From NCBI GenBank assembly GCA_955652195.1, contig CATPBC010000132.1, positions 1-6,106 on the forward strand: 6,106 nt of DNA, in the 5' to 3' direction. The notes beneath the pieces are model-generated. The model did no database searches. It had not been told where the DNA came from and saw nothing but the letters and a program-made list of their open reading frames with translations. This document shows positions 1 to 6,106 of this stretch, in pieces. The stretch comes from an uncultured Xanthobacteraceae bacterium. Its GTDB lineage: Bacteria > Pseudomonadota > Alphaproteobacteria > Rhizobiales > Xanthobacteraceae. The position numbers and the translations under genes were made by a program. How positions within the stretch are numbered: the stretch's first letter is position 1; each line of letters opens with the position of its first letter.

Positions 1-1523
1 AGCCAGTGCGACAACCGGCGCAACAGATCGAGATGAGGCCCGCCGTCTTCGAAGCCGCGGGCCCAGAGCCAGATGTGATCCGAGAGCAGCAACGCGACGC
101 GGCCCTCGCCCTCATGCGAAAGGACAAGGAGCGGTTTGGCGTCCGGCCCTTGCATCACGGTTGTTCCGGTGGCGCTGCGGGTGTCCACGATGCGAAACCA
201 CTCGCTCCAATGCGGCGGCCGCTCCTCGGAGCCGTCAAGCCCGCGCGTTACCGGATGGCGTTGCCCGAGGTCAGTGAGCTCCGGGCGAAACGCCCGGTCT
301 GTGACGTTGCCGCTCGGCTCAGCCGGCAAAATGGCATCGAGCGGCGTGCGCCAGATGCTGGTGGGACTGGCATAATCCGGTCCGGCTGCGACCAGCACGG
401 CTCCGCCGTCCCGCACATATCGAGTAATATTGTCAAAATAGATGATCGGCAGTACGCCCTGCCGCGCGTAGCGGTCAAAGATGATAAGCTGAAAATCGTC
501 GATCTTTTGCTGAAACAGCTCGCGGGTAGGGAATGCGATCAGCGACAGCTCGTTGATGGGCGTGCCGTCCTGTTTTTCCGGCGGCCGCAAAATCGTGAAG
601 TGGACGAGATCCACCGACGGATCGGATTTGAGAAGATTACGCCACGTTCGCTCTCCGGCATGAGGTTCGCCCGACACCAAGAGGACGCGCAGCTTGTCTC
701 GCACGCCATCGATCGTCACGACGGCGCGATTGTTGACTTGAGTTAGTTCGTCTGCCAGCGGCGAGGCCTCGATCTCGACGATATTCCGCCCGCCATGGGG
801 AATCGGCACCGTAACGGTCTGCGGAATACCGACAGGAACGCTGCGCATTTCGACGATGTCGCCGTCCCGGCGCACCGTCACCTGAGCAGTCTTCTCGCCG
901 GCGCCCTGGTCCTCGACCCGATACGTGATGGTCTGAGGTTGTCCGACGATGCCGAAACGGGGCGCCGCCACCAGAGCCACGCGGCGATCGCGTTCGTCCC
1001 GGTGGCCGGTGATGAGCGCATGCACGGGGGCGGAAAAGCCAAGCGATCCGGCGTCGGAGGGAACATCGTGCACGCGCCCGTCCGTGATCATGACCACGCC
1101 GGCAAGCCGGTCCGACGGCACATCGGCGAGCGTCGAGCCGAGCGCGGTGAACAAACGGGTCCCGTCGGTCTCGCTATCGGCTTGCCCCGCTTCGATCACC
1201 CGCACTTCGAGTCCCGGAATGCGGTGCAGCTGATCGATGATCTTGGCGCGCGCCGCCTCGGTCTGCTGTGTGCGGTCGCCGAAATTCTGGCTTGGGCTCT
1301 TGTCGATCACGACGACAGCGACCGAACTCAGCGGATCGCGGTCCTCGCGCGTGAAGGACGGATTGGCGAGCGCCAGGGCGATCAGCGCCAATGCGAGGGT
1401 TCGCACGGCGGCGCCGCGGCTGCGCGACACGAAAAGGAGCAGTGCGAATAGACATGCCGCCGCAATCACCGCCCATAGAATTTCGGCGCCGACCAGAGGA
1501 GCGAACGCAACACCGATATTCAC
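1..1523 (-). CDS. Membrane protein with VWA-like and glutamine-amidotransferase-like domains (3' end outside window)
   Basis: The frame is open from 1523 to the left edge, giving 507 residues with no stop, so the C-terminus is missing; remembered homologs are near 690 residues. TM helices lie at about 14-33 and 38-54 with a basic SRSRGAAVR loop between them, so the rest should be periplasmic. A VWA-like domain (about 67-170) keeps a full candidate metal site: DKSPS at 74-78, T122 in DGTRL, and TDGR at 147-150. A beta-rich segment (about 180-272) follows, then a glutamine-amidotransferase-like domain from about 277, with LRVLLVSGEP at 278-287, LIIFDRY at 346-352 and VRDGGAVLV at 370-378. C24, in TM1, is the only cysteine seen, so this is not a working amidotransferase. 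The start is GTG at 1521-1523, chosen for the AGGAGG placed 5 nt upstream and because translation then begins just before TM1. It follows the DUF4159 gene by 19 nt. Its function is not known; context suggests a MoxR-linked membrane complex. Confidence 0.88.
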   Translation of the reverse strand, partial: MNIGVAFAPLVGAEILWAVIAAACLFALLLFVSRSRGAAVRTLALALIALALANPSFTREDRDPLSSVAVVVIDKSPSQNFGDRTQQTEAARAKIIDQLHRIPGLEVRVIEAGQADSETDGTRLFTALGSTLADVPSDRLAGVVMITDGRVHDVPSDAGSLGFSAPVHALITGHRDERDRRVALVAAPRFGIVGQPQTITYRVEDQGAGEKTAQVTVRRDGDIVEMRSVPVGIPQTVTVPIPHGGRNIVEIEASPLADELTQVNNRAVVTIDGVRDKLRVLLVSGEPHAGERTWRNLLKSDPSVDLVHFTILRPPEKQDGTPINELSLIAFPTRELFQQKIDDFQLIIFDRYARQGVLPIIYFDNITRYVRDGGAVLVAAGPDYASPTSIWRTPLDAILPAEPSGNVTDRAFRPELTDLGQRHPVTRGLDGSEERPPHWSEWFRIVDTRSATGTTVMQGPDAKPLLVLSHEGEGRVALLLSDHIWLWARGFEDGGPHLDLLRRLSHW

Positions 1524-1528
1524 GGCTC

Positions 1529-1534
1529 CCTCCT
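1529..1534 (-). promoter_or_regulatory. Strong Shine-Dalgarno for the left-hand membrane protein
   Basis: On the minus strand AGGAGG lies 5 nt ahead of the GTG at 1521-1523, inside the 19-nt gap after the DUF4159 stop. It decides the choice of a GTG start and is the only near-consensus ribosome binding site among the three visible junctions. The gene may therefore be translated more independently than its upstream neighbours. Confidence 0.85.
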
Positions 1535-1542
1535 GGTTACTC

Positions 1543-4404
1543 CTATTGACCTAACCGCTCGAGCAGCGCCGGCACATGCACTTGATCGGCTTTGTAATTG
1601 CCGGTGAGCGTGTACATCACGATATTGACGCCGGCGCGGAACGCGAGTTCGCGCTGGCGCGGCTGCCCATCGACCATCGGCAGCATCGGTTGTCCGTCCG
1701 GCCGCGTCGCCCAAGCGCCGGCAAAATCGTTGGAGCTAATGATAATCGATGAAACGCCGTCGCCGCCGCGGGCCGGCCGGCCGGAGGCTTCTTGTTGACT
1801 CTCGGAAGGCAGCGCCTCCACCCAGAGCTGGCCGCCGTCAAAACGACCGGGAAAGTCGCGTAACAGATAGAAGGTCTTGGTCAGAACGTGATCGCGAGGG
1901 ACCGGCTCGAGCTCAGGAATGTCCAGCGACGACAGAATCTTTCGGAGTTCGAGCATTCCTGCGCTACGGGTTTCGCCGCCCTGACTTGGCGGCGCGACGA
2001 CCGCATCACGGGTATCGAACAGAACAGTGCCGCCGTCTTTCATGTAGGCATCGATGCGCTTGAGCGCGGCATCGGAGGGCCGCGGGGCGCCCGGCACGAT
2101 CGGCCAGTAGATAAGCGGATAGAACACAAGCTCGTCGTGTGCGATGTCGAGCCCTATCGGATCGCCCGGTTCAAGCGCTGTGCGCTGCGCGAGAAACAGC
2201 GTGAGCCCCGCGAGCCCGGCTTTGCTGATGGCATCGACTTCGGAATTTCCGGTGATCACATAAGCAAGCTTAGTTTCAAGCGCCGATTGCGGCACATTCG
2301 GAGTTGGTGTTTGCGGACTTGGCATTTGTAGATTTGGCATTTGCCTCGGCGTTTGCTGCTGAGCGTGAGCAGTTGCAAGCGTCAGCGTCACGGCGGCCAG
2401 CAAGATGATCGACGCTGTTGCCGCAGGCACGCGGCGCGGGATGAGACGCTGGATACCGCCGCCAACGAACAGAACGATAAGTGAATCGAGCAGCAGCAGG
2501 CCGACTGCCGCGAGCAAGATTGGGCCGCGCAGGTCCTGCGGCTCGGTAGTCCGATAGACGTCACGGCTGGCACTGGCGAGCGGCGAGAAATCGAGCGCTG
2601 TGAGACGATCGGTGACAGCCAAGGTATTGACGGCCAGGAGGCTTTCGGGCGGTCCATAAAAACCTGGGGGATGTTCGGAAGTGGCGCTGCCGGCGAAATC
2701 CTCCGGTACCGGGCGTGCGCCCGGAGGCGGCGCGACGAAAGCGCCAAACCCGTCCAGCGTATGGCTCGGCGCAACCATCGCTCGCGCATGTTTGCCTTGA
2801 GTGCCGGCGCCTTCTGCAACGACGGTCGTGCCAGACAGCGCCACCACACGCTTGAGCATCTCGACAAATGAGCCGGACAACGGCAGGTCTGACCACCGCG
2901 TGTCGCCGGTGACGTGGAACAGCACGATCAAACCCTTGTCGCGGCGGGCGGCTGTGACCAAGGGCGTACCATCGGCAAGCGTCGCCCAAGTGTTGTTGCC
3001 AAGGGTCGCATCGGGTTCGGCGAGCACCTGCCGTGTAACAGTTACGTCGTTCGGCACCGGCATGCCGCCGAACGGACTGTCACGAGAGAATGCCGCGAGC
3101 GGTTGCGGTTGGTCCCAGCTCAGGCTGCCGCCGAGAATGCGGCCGCCGCGACGTAACTTGACCGGGACGAGGTCGTCCTCGGACGCGGCAAGCCGCGGAC
3201 CTGCGAACCGGACCAAAACGCCGCCGTCCTCAACCCACCGGGCAAGGCGATCATGCGCATCGCCAACATTGCCGACATCCGTAAGAATCAGCATCGGCAG
3301 ATTTTGGTCCAGGAAATGGGCGACGGCCTCGGCCGGCGATGCACCTTGTGCAAGGCGGACGTCGGCGAATGGTTCGAGCGCGCGCTGCAGATAATAGCTT
3401 GAAGAAAGAAGCGGCTCGGCGACGTCCGCATTTGCACCGGATACGATGCCTACCGTGCGCCGGCGCCACCGTTTGTCCAAAAGCTGGACCGCCCCCGCGG
3501 AGCGCTCGCCGGCGATCTCCAGCCGCGCCATCTCATTGCGCAGTTCGACGGGCAATTCGAAGCGCGCTTCGGTCTCGCGATCGGCAGCATTTAAGGTGAA
3601 TTGTGCTTCGCCAAGCGGAAGACCCTTCAAATCGAGCGCTCGCACTATACCGGTATCATTTGCGGCCGGAGTGGCGCGCAAGATTTTCACTGTCAAAGCG
3701 CCGGCGGCATTATCAGCTGCATTAAGCGCGCGTGGCTGAGCAACGCCGCCGGATATAATTGTGAGTGGATGCGCAGCGAACGTCTGCTGCAGGCTGTTTA
3801 CGAAGGTGGCGCCATTGCCGAGGTCGATGCCATCCGAAAGCCAGACGAGTTCGCTCTCTGGATTGGCCGACAGCAAGCGTGACAGGGATGGCAAGGTTTC
3901 GGCGCGATCGACGCGATAGGGAACCGGCTCCATTTGATGCAGTCGCACCCGAGCGGATTCGGCGGTTTCCAGCGAGATATCGCGCGGTCCCTGCGACAGG
4001 GGGATGAGCGCAACCGCGCGCCGATCCTCCGCCGCGCGCGTCATGATGTCATCGGCAGTCCGCAGACGCGCTTCCCAGGTGCTCGCTGCCGTCCAACCGT
4101 CGTCGATCAGCATCGCGAGTGGCGCGCGTGTTTTCGTCGTCGCCACCGGCGGATGCCAAAGCGGACCGGCAGCTGCGACGATAATGAGCGCGGCAAGAAC
4201 AAGCCGCAGTAAGGTGAGCCACCACGGGGTGCGGGCCGGGGTCTCCTCCCTGGGGGCGATCGCAAATAGAAGCCGTGTCGGCGGAAAATCGATGCGGCGA
4301 GGGCGCGGCGGAATTAAACGCAATAACCACCACAGCACCGGCACGCAGATCAGCCCGGTGAGCACCAGCGGTTCAGCAAAGCCGAGTGGCAGGGAGCCGA
4401 TCAT
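1543..4404 (-). CDS. DUF4159 membrane protein with BatA-type N-terminus
   Basis: This is a 953-residue inner-membrane protein. In order it has: a BatA/aerotolerance-type N-terminal region (about 7-85) with TM helices near 11-31 and 61-81; a VWA-like region (about 94-220) whose metal motif is degraded (IDDGWTAA at 100-107) although SDGID remains at 190-194; a glutamine-amidotransferase-like region (about 315-520); TM helices near 626-648 and 660-680; a Q/P/T/M-rich linker (682-708); and DUF4159 (about 710-950), ending in a GNYKADQVHVPALLERLGQ tail that I recognise from family members. Basic loops at 29-39 and 653-658 put the loops between paired helices inside, so both large domains should be periplasmic. 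The only cysteine is C20, in TM1, so amidotransferase catalysis is unlikely. The start is the ATG at 4402-4404, overlapping the DUF58 stop as ATGA, with AAGG about 7 nt upstream. The segment around 675-682 resembles a signal peptide cleavage site. The biochemical role is unknown. Confidence 0.93.
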   Translation of the reverse strand: MIGSLPLGFAEPLVLTGLICVPVLWWLLRLIPPRPRRIDFPPTRLLFAIAPREETPARTPWWLTLLRLVLAALIIVAAAGPLWHPPVATTKTRAPLAMLIDDGWTAASTWEARLRTADDIMTRAAEDRRAVALIPLSQGPRDISLETAESARVRLHQMEPVPYRVDRAETLPSLSRLLSANPESELVWLSDGIDLGNGATFVNSLQQTFAAHPLTIISGGVAQPRALNAADNAAGALTVKILRATPAANDTGIVRALDLKGLPLGEAQFTLNAADRETEARFELPVELRNEMARLEIAGERSAGAVQLLDKRWRRRTVGIVSGANADVAEPLLSSSYYLQRALEPFADVRLAQGASPAEAVAHFLDQNLPMLILTDVGNVGDAHDRLARWVEDGGVLVRFAGPRLAASEDDLVPVKLRRGGRILGGSLSWDQPQPLAAFSRDSPFGGMPVPNDVTVTRQVLAEPDATLGNNTWATLADGTPLVTAARRDKGLIVLFHVTGDTRWSDLPLSGSFVEMLKRVVALSGTTVVAEGAGTQGKHARAMVAPSHTLDGFGAFVAPPPGARPVPEDFAGSATSEHPPGFYGPPESLLAVNTLAVTDRLTALDFSPLASASRDVYRTTEPQDLRGPILLAAVGLLLLDSLIVLFVGGGIQRLIPRRVPAATASIILLAAVTLTLATAHAQQQTPRQMPNLQMPSPQTPTPNVPQSALETKLAYVITGNSEVDAISKAGLAGLTLFLAQRTALEPGDPIGLDIAHDELVFYPLIYWPIVPGAPRPSDAALKRIDAYMKDGGTVLFDTRDAVVAPPSQGGETRSAGMLELRKILSSLDIPELEPVPRDHVLTKTFYLLRDFPGRFDGGQLWVEALPSESQQEASGRPARGGDGVSSIIISSNDFAGAWATRPDGQPMLPMVDGQPRQRELAFRAGVNIVMYTLTGNYKADQVHVPALLERLGQ
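2281..2361 (-). repeat. Q/P/T/M-rich linker encoded by short imperfect repeats
   Basis: Residues 682-708 of the DUF4159 protein form a low-complexity linker (PRQMPNLQMPSPQTPTPNVP, 686-705) between the last TM helix and DUF4159. The DNA contains two near-identical adjacent 15-nt units at 2317-2331 and 2332-2346, both holding TTGGCATTTG, with weaker copies on either side. The stretch is less GC-rich than its surroundings. It looks like a flexible spacer whose length may change by replication slippage. Confidence 0.65.
2362..2442 (-). other. Signal-peptide-like segment inside the DUF4159 protein
   Basis: Residues 655-681 of the DUF4159 protein read as a complete signal-peptide plan: a basic stretch (IPRRVP, 655-660), a hydrophobic core (SIILLAAVTLTLA, 665-677) and an AHA motif at 679-681 followed by QQQ. 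It is also simply the fourth TM helix. It could be a signal peptidase I site that frees the DUF4159 domain into the periplasm, or the relic of a fusion with a once separate secreted DUF4159 protein. Confidence 0.5.
4401..4404 (-). other. ATGA stop/start overlap between DUF58 and DUF4159 genes
   Basis: Read on the minus strand, the four bases are ATGA: ATG starts the DUF4159 protein and TGA ends the DUF58 protein. Such overlaps usually mean translational coupling by re-initiation, consistent with fixed relative production of two proteins that act together. The overlap is seen directly; the coupling is inferred. Confidence 0.9.
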
Positions 4405-5378
4405 GCCGGCACCTTGGCCGCGCTCGGCGCGCGTGCCTGCATGTTTTCATTCACGGCGCCGGCACCAATGCGGACGTGCAAAGCGAGCAAAAGTTCGCTC
4501 GCCGGGCGGTCGGTCCGGTGAATGCTAAAACTCCAGCCGAGCCGGTCCGTCTCGCTGCGGATTGCGGCGCGATGACGTGCAATTTCCGCCACGTAATCAG
4601 CGCGCCAATTCTCGGCGCGGCCTGCGGTGATGCGCCTGCCATCTTCGGGCTCGACGAATTCGATGCGCCCCCAATATGGGAATGTTTCCTCGGCAGGATC
4701 GACGATTTGCACAACATGACCGTGGGTGCCCCGGCCAGAGAGTTGCGCGATCGTCTGCCGCACCTCAGCGATGTCACTCCATAGATCCGACAGCAAAACC
4801 ACTTCGGCGAGTGGTGAGGGTGCAAAGTTCGGCGGCAGACTAGTGCGCGCGTCGCGATCGACGACGATGGCCTGCGCGATCCGTTCAATAACGTTGCGGC
4901 TGCCAGTCGGGCGCATCAATCCCGGAATTCCCACGCGCTCGCCGCCTTCGACCAGGACCTCGGCTAACGCCAGCGCAATGACCAGCGTCCGGTACAGCTT
5001 GCTATCGCGAACGAGCAGCGAAGCAAAATACATCGATGGCGAGCGGTCGGGCCAAATCCATACCGTATGCGCCGCTTCCCACTCCTGCTCACGTACATAA
5101 AGATGGTCGTCGCGCGCCGAGCGTCGCCAATCTACGCGAGAGGCCGGCTCGCCCGAGACAAAGCGTCGATACTGCCAGAAATTCTCGCCCGGCCCGGCGC
5201 GCCGCCGACCATGCAAGCCATGAATCACCGTCGCCGCTACGCGCCGCGCTTCCAGAATCAGCCGCGGCATGCTGGCGGCAAGCGTGCGGCCTTCGCCGGA
5301 TGCGCGAGCCGCAGCCGCAGCATCTGGATAGGTGCGCTGTGCCGAGCGCGAATTTGAAGACGAAGGCTCGGGCGCCAT
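4401..5378 (-). CDS. DUF58 domain protein (VWA-like MoxR partner)
   Basis: This 325-residue DUF58 protein is the usual immediate partner of MoxR ATPases. The DUF58 signature lies at residues 62-100: GPGENFWQYRRF, then SGEP, RVDWRRSAR and LYVREQEWE. A VWA-like fold follows with a candidate metal site DRSPS at 111-115 (DxSxS) and SDLW at 197-200 (D198) as the later aspartate. Residues 1-36 are Ala/Ser/Arg-rich and look disordered. Many DUF58 proteins begin with two membrane helices, but this one has none, so it is probably cytosolic, next to the ATPase. I see no cysteine in the protein. The start is the ATG at 5376-5378, 5 nt after the MoxR stop, with only a weak purine-rich stretch (GGATAGAG) ahead of it. 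Met37 is a possible alternative start. The TGA stop shares bases with the next gene's ATG. Function is inferred from family and context; no substrate is evident. Confidence 0.93.
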   Translation of the reverse strand: MAPEPSSSNSRSAQRTYPDAAAAARASGEGRTLAASMPRLILEARRVAATVIHGLHGRRRAGPGENFWQYRRFVSGEPASRVDWRRSARDDHLYVREQEWEAAHTVWIWPDRSPSMYFASLLVRDSKLYRTLVIALALAEVLVEGGERVGIPGLMRPTGSRNVIERIAQAIVVDRDARTSLPPNFAPSPLAEVVLLSDLWSDIAEVRQTIAQLSGRGTHGHVVQIVDPAEETFPYWGRIEFVEPEDGRRITAGRAENWRADYVAEIARHRAAIRSETDRLGWSFSIHRTDRPASELLLALHVRIGAGAVNENMQARAPSAAKVPA

Positions 5379-5383
5379 TCGCT

Positions 5384-6106
5384 CTATCCGATCCGCGCCT
5401 TGAGCCGTCCGATCACGGCTTCGAGCGTTTCGCCCTCGGCGCGGGCCGCAAACGTGAGCGCCATCCGGTGTTTGAGGATGGGCTCGGCAAGTTCGATCAC
5501 GTCATCGATCGAGGGCGCCAGTCGCGCATCAAGCAAAGCGCGGGCGCGCACCGCAAGCATCAGAGACTGGCTCGCGCGCGGGCTCGGCCCCCAGGCAATG
5601 AGGTTGGCTCCTTCGCCGCCGTCGGGCCCGGGACGTGCCGACCGCACCAGCGCAAGAATGGCATCGACGACGGACTCGCCCACTGGAAGCCGGCGGACCA
5701 GGCGCTGTGCAGCCATCAGATCCTCGGCCGTCATCGCCGATTTTGGCCGCGTTTCTTCTGAGCCGGTCGTTTCGAACAGGATCTTCCGCTCGGCGTCACG
5801 GTCGGGATAGCCGACGTCGATTTCCATTAAGAAGCGATCGAGCTGTGCCTCCGGCAGAGGATATGTGCCTTCCTGCTCGAGCGGGTTTTGCGTCGCTAGA
5901 ACGTGAAACGGCTTTGGCAAATCGTGCCGCGTGCCGGCCACCGTGACGTGTTGCTCCTGCATTGCCTGCAACAGCGCCGATTGCGTGCGCGGACTGGCGC
6001 GATTGATCTCGTCGGCCATCAAGAGCTGCGCAAAGACCGGCCCAGAGATGAAACGAAAGCTGCGCTTGCCGGTCTGGCTTTCCTCGAGCACTTCGGTGCC
6101 GAGAAT
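5384..6106 (-). CDS. MoxR-family AAA+ ATPase, C-terminal 240 residues (5' end outside window)
   Basis: This is the ATPase of the cluster, probably cytosolic. MoxR ATPases couple ATP hydrolysis to remodelling or maturation of VWA-domain partners. Numbering from the first visible codon at base 6106, Walker B is LLMADEIN (28-35, with D32 and E33), sensor 1 is ATQNP (N74), the arginine finger sits in LDRF (R91), and sensor 2 is GPSPR (R177). The helical lid domain follows to the end. Walker A and roughly 85-95 N-terminal residues are missing because the gene runs off the right edge (family length is about 320-335 residues). The GTG at 6091 is not a start: the frame stays open upstream and reads ILGTEV, which belongs to the conserved segment before the TGKR loop. 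The stop is TAG at 5384-5386, 5 nt before the DUF58 start, so the two genes are almost certainly co-transcribed. The visible motifs are all intact, which suggests an active ATPase. The specific MoxR subfamily is not certain. Confidence 0.95.
   Translation of the reverse strand: MLGTEVLEESQTGKRSFRFISGPVFAQLLMADEINRASPRTQSALLQAMQEQHVTVAGTRHDLPKPFHVLATQNPLEQEGTYPLPEAQLDRFLMEIDVGYPDRDAERKILFETTGSEETRPKSAMTAEDLMAAQRLVRRLPVGESVVDAILALVRSARPGPDGGEGANLIAWGPSPRASQSLMLAVRARALLDARLAPSIDDVIELAEPILKHRMALTFAARAEGETLEAVIGRLKARIG

Noticed and set aside
6..746. 246-codon plus-strand open frame
   Set aside because: It lies antisense to the left-hand membrane protein, whose frame has a VWA metal motif, TM helices and a strong ribosome binding site. 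The plus-strand translation has no recognisable domain and is rich in Arg, His, Asp and Ala, as expected of an antisense shadow in high-GC coding DNA.
795..1451. 218-codon plus-strand open frame
   Set aside because: It is antisense to the VWA-like part of the same gene. It has no domain and has shadow-like composition.
1524..1542. Terminator or promoter between the DUF4159 gene and the left-hand gene
   Set aside because: The gap is only 19 nt and is taken up by the Shine-Dalgarno. No hairpin with a T-run and no promoter-like pair of boxes fits.
1771..1784. GGCC tract as a transcription terminator hairpin
   Set aside because: It sits inside the DUF4159 coding sequence with no T-run after it on either strand, and the frame continues normally through it.
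2425..2448. Twin-arginine signal in the DUF4159 protein (RRVPAA, 657-662)
   Set aside because: The paired arginines are not followed by the FLK-like consensus and are better read as the positive cytosolic loop between TM3 and TM4.
2388..2867. 159-codon minus-strand open frame in another frame
   Set aside because: It lies inside the DUF4159 gene in a shifted frame. The translation is Arg/Ser/Pro-rich with no domain. The main frame continues unbroken through TM helices and the linker, so there is no frameshift to explain.
4004..4528. 174-codon plus-strand open frame
   Set aside because: It runs antisense across the DUF58/DUF4159 junction, where both minus-strand genes have clear family motifs.
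5036..5761. 241-codon plus-strand open frame
   Set aside because: It is antisense to the MoxR and DUF58 genes and crosses the boundary between them. No family features are seen.
5384..6091. MoxR gene starting at the GTG at 6091
   Set aside because: The frame is open to the window edge with conserved MoxR residues upstream, and a start here would leave out Walker A. The gene is cut by the window, not short.

Overview
The window is a high-GC bacterial stretch filled by one tightly packed run of four genes, all on the minus strand and read from the right edge to the left edge. The proteins look alphaproteobacterial. The closest match I recognise is the MoxR / DUF58 / DUF4159 / membrane-protein cluster of Hyphomicrobiales (Bradyrhizobium, Rhodopseudomonas and Xanthobacteraceae-like organisms). 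That assignment rests on remembered family features, not on a search.

Layout in transcription order: (1) 6106-5384, the C-terminal 240 residues of a MoxR-family AAA+ ATPase whose start and Walker A lie outside the window; (2) 5378-4401, a 325-residue soluble DUF58 protein; (3) 4404-1543, a 953-residue membrane protein with a BatA-type N-terminus, a degenerate VWA-like region, a glutamine-amidotransferase-like region, two more membrane segments and a C-terminal DUF4159 domain; (4) 1523 to the left edge, the first 507 residues of a second membrane protein with two TM helices, a VWA-like domain with an intact metal site and a glutamine-amidotransferase-like domain. Its frame is open to base 1 with no stop. 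The junctions are a 5-nt gap, a 4-nt ATGA overlap and a 19-nt gap with a strong Shine-Dalgarno. This points to a single, translationally coupled operon. There is no gene-free stretch over 300 bases, and no RNA gene, mobile element or CRISPR array is seen.

How the genes may work together (inference): MoxR ATPases are generally paired with VWA-type proteins and are thought to act as chaperone-like remodelers of them. Here the cytosolic ATPase and DUF58 protein would pair with two inner-membrane proteins that project large, nearly cysteine-free domains into the periplasm. The arrangement resembles the Bat (aerotolerance) operons, but the membrane components are enlarged with noncatalytic amidotransferase-like modules. 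No substrate or phenotype can be read from the sequence. The most noteworthy details are a signal-peptide-like segment in the middle of the DUF4159 protein and a DGG-strand motif that recurs three times across the two membrane proteins.
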